Of a stretch of DNA of 64,000 nucleotides, positions 23,528 through 33,763 are shown in pieces. How positions within the stretch are numbered: position 1 is the stretch's first letter; each line of letters opens with the position of its first letter. Both the position numbers and the translations under genes were made by a program. The notes below the pieces were generated by a model, which ran no database searches, was not told the DNA's origin, and saw nothing but the letters and a program-made list of their open reading frames with translations. The stretch is from assembly GCA_037102815.1 (NCBI GenBank), contig BTPP01000001.1:3993001-4057000 (forward strand). Direction: 5' to 3'. The stretch is from Neurospora intermedia. Lineage: Eukaryota > Ascomycota > Sordariomycetes > Sordariales > Sordariaceae.

Positions 23528-23856
23528 TAATACGGGGTATGATAATAATAGTTGGTTACACAGTAAGGACTATTGCTTCTAGATACTACGTTAGCTAGAA
23601 GCGATTTGTAGTATAGAAGGTAAAAGAGAAGTTGTTCTAAGAAAGAGGAAGGCTTCCAGCCAGCCGTCTGTATAGAAAGAATATACTGTGTTAGAGCCAG
23701 AGCACGGGCCACAGAGTGGCCCGGGCACGGCAGTCTGGATGCCCAGACTAGGTACAGTAAGGAAGCCTCCACGGCAGCCCAGCTAATTTGGGCTATTACA
23801 GCTAGTAAAGGCTATAATACAGTAAGGATATAGAAATCCAGGAATTTCCCTATCAG
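23528..23856. mobile_element. Solo LTR (fossil)
   Basis: A 329-bp copy of the same LTR found at 25250-25578 and 28192-28534, lying alone in the AT-rich core and flanked by the 5-bp duplication GGGGG (23523-23527 and 23857-23861). It is best read as the remnant of an LTR element whose two LTRs recombined. It shows modest decay, and is younger than the RIP-degraded DNA around it. Confidence 0.88.
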
Positions 23857-25249
23857 GGGGTAATATAGGGATTAATAGTACTTACTACTAACAACGAAAC
23901 TCTTCAAATTATAATTCGCTAATTCAATTAACAATATAGTACGGTAGTTAAAGTTTATCCTCTTATTAATATAATAAATAGCTTACTCCTCCTTTAATAT
24001 TATATACGTCTCTTTTAAATATGTAATAATTACTATTTATTACGTAAAGAAGTTGTAAAGCCTCTTCCAAACGGTATTAAAAATTTTAATAGTATATATA
24101 TAGTATATATATTTCTAGAAAGTATAAAGTTTAGATTGTAAATACTTTATAATATTAAGGAGCGTTTCTAAAATATTTAAATTATTTACTAATTAATTAA
24201 GGCGGTTAATTATTTTTTAATCTTCTTTATTAAACTCCTCTAAACTTACTATATTATTAGGCTAAATTAATTAAATTAATTAAACGGTCGGTTAGGCTAC
24301 TAATTGTATTAATACCGATATTTTTTATTATATTTGTATTATACTAATAGCGGTTTAAATATTACTAATTTAGATAGCTGCCTTTTTATTCTACTTTCGT
24401 TTAATATATAATACTATATTTTTATTAACGTAAAAAATATAAAGTTAGGATTAAGTTTAGGGATAGACTTATTTAATAGTTAACTTTATTACTATATTAT
24501 AGTCAATTATTATAATTAATAGGGTAGTAGCGTTAATAGCTTTATAACGAATATTAATTTAGTTTATTAATTAATTAAATCCCTCTTATCTCTCGTTATT
24601 AATAAAGCTAAATCCGTAATTAAAAGTGTATTTAGTACTAGTTATACTAATAATTTAGAAAAAGGTTAGGCCTTTATTATTTATTTTATATATATTATTA
24701 TATATTTGGACCTAGGGATTTTCCTTCTATATTTACTCTCCCTATAGATTACTCTAGAAGAGGGTAGTCGGTTTACTTTATTTAAAGGTATTTGCCCAAT
24801 TAACTTTAAAATAGACCCCCTTCTCTATAAATAGCTTTATAGTAAATTAGAAGGGATTATAACCGTTATTAACTTCTCGTTTAAATATATATTGAAGGTT
24901 CTCGAATTATTTAATTATAAATTGGAAATCCGGGAATTAATTGCGCAAATCTTCTACAATCTTACGGTTCTTTATAATAGGGCGGTAGAAGTATTAGGAG
25001 ACGAAGGTCTTATATTCTATTTTAAAAACCCTACGAATTTATATTATAATATTAGTAGTATAGCTATAAATAGTATATCCCTCCCTAACTTCGAAGGTCT
25101 ACCTTCTAAAATTCGTTTTTAGTACCTTAGTAATTCCCCTTTAAGGATATCCCCGTTTGGCGGTTAATATAGATCTACTATATATAATAGAGGGACGGAT
25201 TCTATTAATAATATAAATAAAGTCGATAATAGTATAATTAAAGTCTTTA

Positions 25250-25578
25250 TGATACGGGAGGTTAGTTAAAATAACGACATTGCCCAGATACCGTACAGTT
25301 CACGAGGAAGCAGTAGTATCAGAAGGCAAAAAGAAGGATGTTGTAAGAAGGAAGGAAGGCTTCCAGCCAGCCGTCTACACGCAGTAGATATACACTACTG
25401 AGAACCAGAGAGCCAGAGCACGGGCCACAAGGTAGCCCGGGCACGGCAATCTGAATACCTAGACTGGGCACGGCACGGCACGGCAAGGAAGCCTCTAGTA
25501 GCCCAGCTAATCTGGGCTATCACAGCTAGTCTAAGCTATAGTACAATAAGGTAAGGTAATCCAAGGATTCCCCTATCA
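25250..25578 (-). repeat. Left LTR of the nested LTR element
   Basis: 329 bp. Its inner ~200 bp (from about 25350, GGAAGGCTTCCAGCCAGCCG onward) is close to the other two copies, while its first ~100-120 bp differs markedly from both. Preceded by CTTTA. Confidence 0.85.
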
Positions 25579-25814
25579 AATGCCGGCTCACACAGAAAGA
25601 AACCATCGTCCTCGATGGGCCTGGCCGTCCAGGTCTTCTCCGACAAGTTCTAGGTCTCCTCCGATTCATCTATCCATCCGGAATACTCCGGGGCGCATCA
25701 GGATGCACCAGCATTGCAGTAGTAAAAACGGTCGAGGTCCGGGGAGTGCCGATGAGTTCCGGGAAGCTAGATGACAGCGAAGGAAGGCCAATCCCTACTG
25801 GGAATCTAAAAGGG

Positions 25815-26160
25815 AGCTAGGCACTCAAGAGGGTGACTAGCACTCGAGAGGGTAACTAGCACTCGAGAAAGTAGTTGGCACTCGAGAGAGGCACTCAAAA
25901 GTACTATTACTATAGAGAACGCTGGTTCTGTGGATAAATAGAAAGAAAGAAAGAAAAAAAGGGGTGTAAACGGGGGCTCTGGCTGGCACTGGCTGGCACG
26001 AGCTTCAGGGAGCTAACAAAGGAGTTAACACGGCTGTCAGAGCTAGCAACGGGAGTAACAACTGTATTGTCCGAATTGACACGGCTATCAGAGCTAGCAA
26101 CGGGAGTGACAGCTATATTGTCCGAATTATAAAGGACTGGCAAAAAGGGGGTGACAGCTG
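25815..26160. repeat. Tandem repeats in the LTR-element interior
   Basis: Two short arrays: about four imperfect units of an AGCACTCGAGAGGGTAACT type (25817-25895), and two units of roughly 54 bp containing TCAGAGCTAGCAACGGGAGT (about 26036-26145). Confidence 0.75.
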
Positions 26161-28191
26161 TATTGACTAGTAATATCGGTATTATCGTTGAGAACTGCTT
26201 GGCTGCCCGCACACGAGAAAGAGGGAGCAACGACCTCGTTGCTAAGTAAATAAACAATGAAGAAGGGAGAGGGAGGGAGGGGGAGTAACGCTCAAGCTAC
26301 AAAAGCTACGGCAGTAAGCTTACTAATCACATTTCCAAATACACCGTAGTCCATCTAGATCGTCTTGCTACTACGCCAACTAGTATTCTTTATCTTAAAA
26401 GACTTTAAGGGACTGGTCTTTTGAGGGCGGCAATAGTTGTAACCTCGAAGGTGGTTGAAAAGAAGGTTTCGTAAAGCAAAGCTCTAGCGGCAAGCACGGC
26501 AATTATAAGGTACTACATTACCATAGCAACCGTTGGGGGTAGAGAGTTGACTACCCTCTTTATACTTAACTGCAATAGTCGCTGGGCTACTACTTAGAGA
26601 AAGAGGGGTGGGCGGCTCTATTGGGATATTGTATATAAATTCCCACAGGATAGGGGATTCATTAGCGACTCGTAAGACCGGCCGAATCTTGACTAGTATT
26701 AAAGCAAAGGGAGACGAATCATCCAAGGGAGGCAAATAGTCAAATTCCCATAAGATAGGAAATTCATTCCCACGCCGCAAAACCGGCCGACTCTTAACTA
26801 GGGTAAACAGGCCGTATAAATCAGAGGCACTCGGGGTACAAAAAGTAGGCGCCTTCGTAGTTGTAGTTGTCGAGGAAGCGAAACGTAGGCTGGCAATCTA
26901 AGTAACTAGAGCGCTCTAGTGGGCTAGAGTGCTCAGATTGACTGGGGTATCATTATCGGTAATAATAAAAGACTGCAGATTTGAGCGCTTCAAGCTAGGG
27001 GTAGCCGGTCTAGGCTCTTAAATACTAGGCTTCTAAGTAGTAGGCTCTAGATTGCTGGGCTTGCACGTATTCGAGTAGATGTAGTCAAAAAGGGCATTTC
27101 TCGAGCGAAACACTGCCTTACATTTGCGGCACGTATGCTCAGCAGTAGGCTGGGGAGACGGCGACTCAGAAGCTGACTTCTTAATAGGGGTCTTAAAACC
27201 ATCACCAGACTTAATCTTAGTCTCGGCGGGAGACAGGGAGACGGTTGAGAGTCTTGAATCTGAAGCCCTCACGTAGGGATCGAGGGCACGGAGCGCTTCA
27301 CGGGCAGCTCGAAACTATTGCTTAGCGGCACAGACTGCCTTCTTGGGGACGACGATGTAGTCATCATCGTGAACGCTAATAGAGTCTGGCGCGATTGAAA
27401 AGACCGTCTGGACCGCTGAGATCGAAAGAGCTGGAGGCGAGGGGGGCTAGTAGAATAAGGTAGATAGTTCTCGAAAGAGAAGCACGTTATCAGGAAGCTT
27501 ATTATCCTCACAAAGTTAACGATACTAATCGATAGGAACTACAGAGTAAGAACCCCATTCTTATCGATGAAAGTCGTAGTATAGTAGACTGGGAGATACC
27601 TCTTCAAGAAAAGGATCTGGAAAGACTAGAAGTCGTAGGAGATTTCTTAAAAGGGCGGCAACCTCGGGAGATATAGTAAAAGTCATAGTTCTTGAAAGGA
27701 AGCGCTTAGTTGACTTCGTAATTCACGCGACGCCCGTATCTTCGTCGCCAATAAAGATGTAAATCAAGAAGAATCGTAAGGTATAAAGGGAAGCTTAGCT
27801 CGACGAGAGCGGTCGAGAAGCTTAATTGTCTTAATAGTGAGAGTCTGGCTCGCGGTCGGTCGGCGCGCTTGAGTGACTGCTTTGGCGGGGTGAGGAAAAA
27901 TCCACAGTCCACAATACTATCTCGCAACGAGCAATCTGTGGAAGAGAGGCTAATAACTAGTAACAACGGCTATCGTTATCGGTTCTAGTGGATAACTTGA
28001 CTGAAGGTCGTCGTCGTCGTCGCTGGTAGTGAAGCAGGTAATAATGCCCCGCGTTGCGCCTAGTGATAATGTCGGTCGACGAAGATCGCTCGAGCTAAGG
28101 TCGCTCAAGCAATGCGCTCGCGATCAATCGGTCGATAGTATAGTATAGTTTGAATCGAGCGGCCACTGAACGTTTAATTGCAGCTACCACT

Positions 28192-28534
28192 TGATACGGG
28201 GATAGATAATATGGTTGGTCACACAGTAAGGACCATTGCTTCCAGATACCACGTTGGCTAGGAGCGATTCGTAGTATAGAAGGTAAAAGAGAAGATGTTG
28301 TAAGAAAGAGGAAGGCTTCCAGCCAGCCGTCTGCACGCAGTAGATATACACTACTGAGAACCAGAGAGCCAGAGCACGGGCCACAAGGTGGCCCGGGCAC
28401 GGCAGTCTGGATGCCTAGACTGGGCACGGCACGGCACGGCAAGGAAGCCTCTAGTAGCCTAGCTAATCTGGGCTGTTATAGCTAGTCTAAGCTATAGTAC
28501 AGTAAGGTAGGGTAATCTAGGGATTCCCCTATTA
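28192..28534 (-). repeat. Right LTR of the nested LTR element
   Basis: 343 bp, similar along its whole length to the solo LTR at 23528-23856; followed by the duplicated CTTTA. Confidence 0.85.
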
Positions 28535-29204
28535 CTTTAATAAGGTTAGTAGAGTATAATTTAACGAATTAATAACCGCCCTACTCTTTACTCTACTCTT
28601 TAACTATTTTAGCGAAGTTATTAAAGTTATTATACTAAGTTATAAAGAAGGGATAAGGCTCGTTATAAATACTGTTACTATTATTATTATTATTAGGGTT
28701 ATTACTATTAATCTCTATAGGCTCTAGTTAGGTAGAGGTAGGCTCGATTAGGGTAATATTTATTAGGGGTTTTAATTTAAGATCGATAAGGGAGAGGTCG
28801 ATTATTTAAGTTTAATTAGGGTAATTACCTGCGCTATAGTCGTACGCGCCCGTCGGCTGGGGGGTTGCTATATCGGCTATTTATATTACAGTTAGTTAGG
28901 GAAATATATTAAAAAGTAATAGATTAATCCGTACTGTCGATAGAATAATAATACTTTATTAATTTAGCGATAATTAGTAATATACGATATAGTAGATTAA
29001 TTGAAGGTAATAAGGGTAATAATAGGTAGTTTAGTAGAGGAAGTAATGCAACGAGGTATATACTAAAATAATCGCTAAGTTAGACTGGTTGGGTAGTGGC
29101 TAGTATAGTACGAGGGTGGCTAGTACGACCCCTAGATAGGTATAATAAGTTGAAATCTAGGAGCTTGGCGGGCGCGGTACGTGCTAGATGGGTACGGGTC
29201 GGTC

Positions 29205-29294
29205 TGGGGGTTGAGAGGGTTAGGGTTAGGTATGGGGGAGGAGGGTAGATCTACGTGCGAATAGAGTTTCTTCAACGTGCGAGTAGAGTTTCTC
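29205..29294 (-). repeat. Right terminal inverted repeat of the large transposon
   Basis: Inverted copy of 22193-22282 with three transition differences; followed directly by nine T. Confidence 0.9.
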
Positions 29295-32200
29295 TTTTTT
29301 TTTGGCCTTTGATTTCCATCTCTTCCCCCCCACGGCGATAACGGAATGTCGAGAAATTCTGCGAACGGGGAAATCGGACAGTGCAACAGTATTACTCACT
29401 TATTACCTAATAGGGTGTTTAGTTTCACACTAGCAACCATAACGTCGGCTTTCGACCCTGATTTCCACTTCTTAAAAGCTCGTCGCCTCCTGTCATGGTA
29501 CGGCAAGAGTGCTGATAATCTCAATGGTTGTGAAAGAGAAAAGGTGTGAGTGGCACCATTCACGGTTGAAATAATGGATGGGTGTTGGTGGCGATATATT
29601 GGCCCCTGAATTACCAAGGGCTTGGTATGGCGTCTCACCGGTGTTGCCGGTGAGATGTTTTGGGTAGTGGGTGGATGGTGTAACTTGTCAGGTAGGCCAG
29701 TTGCCCAGATAGAGAAAGGATGGTAGACAGTCCGTCAGTCAGTCTTCTTCCGCTTTCGAGTCTGCATTCATCAACCAACCCGGACTGTCCATCCGTGGCG
29801 ATCAGCAAGATTCCAAGTCGGATTTATCCCCACGCTTTGCGGACATACACACCTCAGGAAGTACCTGCAGGCCGGCACTCAAACGTAGCATTCAGACACA
29901 GCGGACGATGTACGTGATTTGCTCGTAAAGCGTGGGGATAAATCCGACATAACGAAGTGAGACTTTAGTGATAGCACACAGGGACTAACAACCACCGCGT
30001 CCAAGTTCAGACATCTTTCATGCCGAGGAAGATGCAGTGAAGGCAGAATATCAACTTGGAAATACACGTCTTCGAAAAACGCAGATGGAAAAGCGCCTAG
30101 ATACACCGCAACGGAAACGAAAGCGATCCCGTTCGTGTCGGTCACAAAATATTTATCGTCAAGGAGCTTTGATCTCTTATGAGCACTGGTGAGGTAGCAC
30201 TCTGTTAACACATAGCAAGCCCTGATAAACATTCACCTACTACGCAAATTTGGCCGTGTGACCGTCCATCCATGGTATGATATGGGTGTAGTAGCCGGGT
30301 GTCACAGTCGTGGTCATGTCACAGCCTAGCGAGATTTCATCCCGTGTGTGGTTGCGTGGTGTTGTGGGCTTTGGCTTTCCATAGTCATGTTATTCCTCTC
30401 ACACAGGCTCTTAGATAAGAGATTTATTGGTCAATCTCTGCGCTGGCCACCCCAATGGTCTCGGGCAAGGCCTTGTCAAGCAGTCAAGACAGTTTGTGGT
30501 TGTGCAGCATCACAGCCCGCCGCGTCAGCACGTTATTCGTTCGCAAGTCTGACGTGAAAGGAGCGGCCGGTCGGCCTGTTAATCCTACGAGTGTTCCTGT
30601 CCTTGGGTTCTGTCTGGAAACTGACAACAAACAAGGCTCTCCAAGATGACAGTTATCTGTAGCCGAGCTCAAGCCTCGAAGCCATATCCCATCATTTGCC
30701 ATGTGCAGCCGTGTTGGGCAGTCTAGACACTCTGACAGCATTCAGCCCCAATATCGCGATACTCGCCCGATACGACTTACAAGGTTGAGATGTCCAATAG
30801 GCTTGAGCCTTGATAACGTGGCGTACCGTCCGTCTCGTGCGGCAGTCCAACCGAAGGAAAAAAAAAAAAAAAAGGAAAAAAAGAAAAAGACAAAGATGTA
30901 CTACGACGCCGTCAAAGATTCCTTGCAAAATCATGAATCAACGACGATGACGATGCCGTGCGACAGGCGGTGAAAGGCGTTAGAGCGTACCTTGTCTCGA
31001 CTGAGATGCGTCTTTTAATGCCTCTTGCCTGCCAAGGGGAAAGACAGGTTGTCGATCGCTTTTTGGGATGGAACACAGCTAGGTACGCGGGTGGTAGCTC
31101 TCTATAGATATCTCCGGATTGCTGTGCCGCAGACGCACCGGCACATCGACTGTCGGCGTCCTGCAGCAGATTCGAGATTGTGAACTTTTTTTTTCTATTT
31201 TTTTTTTCCGGCCAGTCCGGTGGGTTCTGTGTCCTCCAGGTATGGGATGGTCAAGAAAGGACGGGAGGAATGGCGTGCAAATACCTTGTTCGAATCAAGT
31301 CAGTGGGAGTCCGTCGTACATGGGAGAAAAAAGCAAAGGCAAATTGTCGAATGGGAGATATTCCAGCATCCGGCAGAGTCTCAAAAAGTCCCTGGAAACT
31401 GTGTGAGAGAGAGGTTGTTCAGGGTCTGGCCGCACGCCAGCCGGAAATGCGCTTATCTTGACCCCCACAGTCCTGTTCCTCGTCATCCATGTGGCTTCGC
31501 TTTGTGCGTGTCGTCGAGTGTCACTCACTCTCTTTTGATAAAGTCGCAGCACGGGGACTTGTGGTTGGCCAGTGGAGGGGAGGAGGCGTGGGCAGGTCCC
31601 CAAGAGCGCACAGATCAGGTACACCATGACCTTGATGGCTTCGCGGGTGGCCATCCCTGCTGGAACCCCGGTCGTTAGAATCATCCACCCGCAAAACCCC
31701 CGCTTCCTTCCCTGCCGATTCCCCTCCACTTTCCTCCCTCAGCGCCGCGGTGTTCATCCACATCCTTCCTCCCACCCTGGCCCCACCGGGGCAGTCACAA
31801 CTCGGCCACGACAACGGCCTGGCTCCCCTTTGGAACCTGACTCCAAATCGATGTTTCAATACCTGCGCTGCGTACCTGCCCTTCCGGAGAGGTAATGGAT
31901 TGTAACCCTTCCATTTCAGTCGGCAACAACACGCCTCGACGCCCCGAGGGGAGGGGGGCAATGCCAGGAACGGCAATGTTCTGACAAGGACTGCAGATGC
32001 AGATTGTAGGTAGGTAGGTACCTCTAGGTACCTTGGCCAAGTACCTGTTCATCTCGTCGTGGTGATGTGGGCTGGTCGTCGGTGGCCGTTGTACCTAGCG
32101 CCACAGCTCCTCCAACAACGCCGGCGTGGTGGGTAGACTGGTGTCAGTAGGGCTACAATCCCTCCATTCTCCCCACGGGGTGAAACTGTATCCAGGCTTA

Positions 32201-33498
32201 CCGACGGATATCAAGTCCCGAACATCATCGCCATCATAGCTTTACCCCCAAAGCCCCCCCGAGGCCCCCTCCCACCTTTACGCGGGACTTTACACTAGAG
32301 ACTTGATTCCATCGGGAAGAAGGCCGCGGTATTTGGATCGAGTCTACAGCTACCTCTACGTACGGAGGCCTTATGTAGAGTACTCGGACGCCGTTGAGGT
32401 TTCCGGATTTTAACCCGCCAGACTTTGATTTATAGTAACCAAAAGCTAGAACAACGCCGTGGCCGGAGCTGCTGCATTATTGGTACCTCGTTCATGCCGT
32501 CAACCCGTCTCACGCCTACCAACCTCAAGACCCTGGTCCCGTTGTCGCAACCTACCTACTATCTCCCTCATTCGAATCTTCCCTGCGAGGTGGGCGTGCA
32601 CGCCGCTATCTCCCTCCTCCTTCCATCTCAGTCGATGTCTCTCCCATCCCGTCATTCTACAACAACACAACCAGTGAAAAGGACCACGAGCCAATTGTCA
32701 GGACAAATAGTGTCGGGAATTCAAATCCAATCATCCCACTACCGACTCAGGCTCCTTTGCTGCCTTCGACCATCATATCTGAGTCTACAGGTTGTCCCCA
32801 CCACCACGCAAGCGCTGATCTCTTTGATCTATCTTGTTGGCCGTTTTGTCCATCCGTCCCCTGCGTACACCTCACGCCCACGTACGTACCATCAGATTCA
32901 CACCAGGCGTTATCGGCGCCACGGAACGAAAAGCAAACGTTCAGCATCCCATCGCTACGCCCAGGGCGGGCCCCTCATCAAGTAGCAACCTCGCTGGGCA
33001 TATCAAGATCCACGATACTTGCTGCACCCTTTCCTCCCTATCAGACCTCCCCCTCTCACGACATCCAGGTCCACCGCCAGATTAGGCTTGTGCCAGATTG
33101 CACCAGATTGTGTCAGATTGTGCCAGAATTCCGTCGACAAGAGGGACCAGCTAGCCAGCCCCCACCGCTTCACAGGTCACCCTTTATCGCCGGTTCCTGG
33201 ATCATCCTCTCCCCCCTGGCTGCCTTGTTTTGACCCCTTCGGGCACACCCCAGCCGTTAGGACTTGTCGACCAATCCACAGGCGCCCTACCCAGCGATCT
33301 TGTCCCCGGCCGGTGATATACATACCTCATTAGGAGCCGCTCGAAAGCCCAACGGCTCCTCTTGACTTCCGTCATCAACCCACACTGAACCTCCCCACAG
33401 TTTCCACTTGTTTCGCTAAAGTACCGAGAGACCCCTGACTCTTTCTCATCAAGTTGGACTGTGAATGTCCAACATCCTTTTTGTTTATCTACCATTCC
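29295..33498. other. Gene-free interval (4.2 kb)
   Basis: No coding frame with conserved content on either strand. It holds a perfect 22-bp inverted repeat (29817-29948), an A/G-rich stretch at 30857-30895, and CTACC/GGTAGG microsatellites. The right part may be promoter and leader of the gene at 33764; long 5' regions are common for Neurospora genes. Confidence 0.45.
29817..29948. repeat. Perfect 22-bp inverted repeat with an 88-bp spacer
   Basis: The arm 29817-29838 (starts GTCGGATTTATCCCCACG) is exactly complementary to 29927-29948. Transcribed, it would form a stable hairpin; alternatively it could be a tiny TIR element. No duplication of the flanks was found. Confidence 0.8.
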
Positions 33499-33555
33499 AT
33501 GGACCTCCGACGATTCTCCCATCAGCAATTCGTTGCCATGTGTGAGCCTCGATAG
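33499..33555 (+). promoter_or_regulatory. Possible uORF upstream of the 33764 gene
   Basis: ATG at 33499 opens an 18-codon frame closed by TAG at 33553-33555. If the transcript starts further upstream this would be a leader uORF; alternatively GT at 33540 could be a donor for a leader intron. Neither can be settled from sequence alone. Confidence 0.3.
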
Positions 33556-33763
33556 TAATCACCACGAACAGTACCTATCTATCTACCTACCTTACTCACC
33601 TTACTTACTGACGTGAGCCGGTACCACCACCCTTGGGCGTCATTTGTACACTACGTCACGCGATCCTTCCACCGTTCTCATTCACCTTAACCCTGCGAAG
33701 GAAGGGCGTTGTTGGAGTCAGGAGGTCGACGGGGCGACAGTCGTTCCGGGGAAGTTGACGGGC

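Larger units (their letters stand above)
25250..28534 (-). mobile_element. Non-autonomous LTR retroelement (fossil), nested in the large transposon
   Basis: About 3.3 kb, bounded by LTRs 25250-25578 and 28192-28534 with TGATA/TATCA-type ends and a 5-bp target-site duplication CTTTA (25245-25249 and 28535-28539). A primer-binding site, TGGTAGCTG read on the minus strand (28189-28181), follows the right LTR after two bases and resembles the initiator-Met tRNA site used by many fungal elements, so the element is oriented on the minus strand. The 2.6 kb interior has near-normal GC and only short minus-strand frames, one with a small Cys-rich knuckle-like segment near 27050-27130; no integrase or reverse-transcriptase region is seen. 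Broken and non-coding; younger than its AT-rich host. Ty1 or Ty3 kinship undecided. Confidence 0.85.
22193..29294. mobile_element. RIP-degraded DNA transposon with 90-bp terminal inverted repeats, hosting nested LTR insertions
   Basis: 22193-22282 and the reverse complement of 29205-29294 match at 87 of 90 positions, all three differences being transitions. Each TIR holds a doubled CTCTAYTCGCACGT. Both ends abut a run of exactly nine T (22184-22192 and 29295-29303), a candidate 9-bp target-site duplication. Removing the solo LTR and the LTR element leaves a core of about 3.5 kb. The core is extremely AT- and TpA-rich, as expected of RIP, and has no intact transposase. Short subterminal repeats (GCGCACTTTACA, and TCAATTGAG variants at 22395-22490) follow the left TIR. 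Long TIRs starting GAGA plus a 9-bp duplication would suit a Mutator-like element; hAT or another superfamily is not excluded. Confidence 0.8.
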
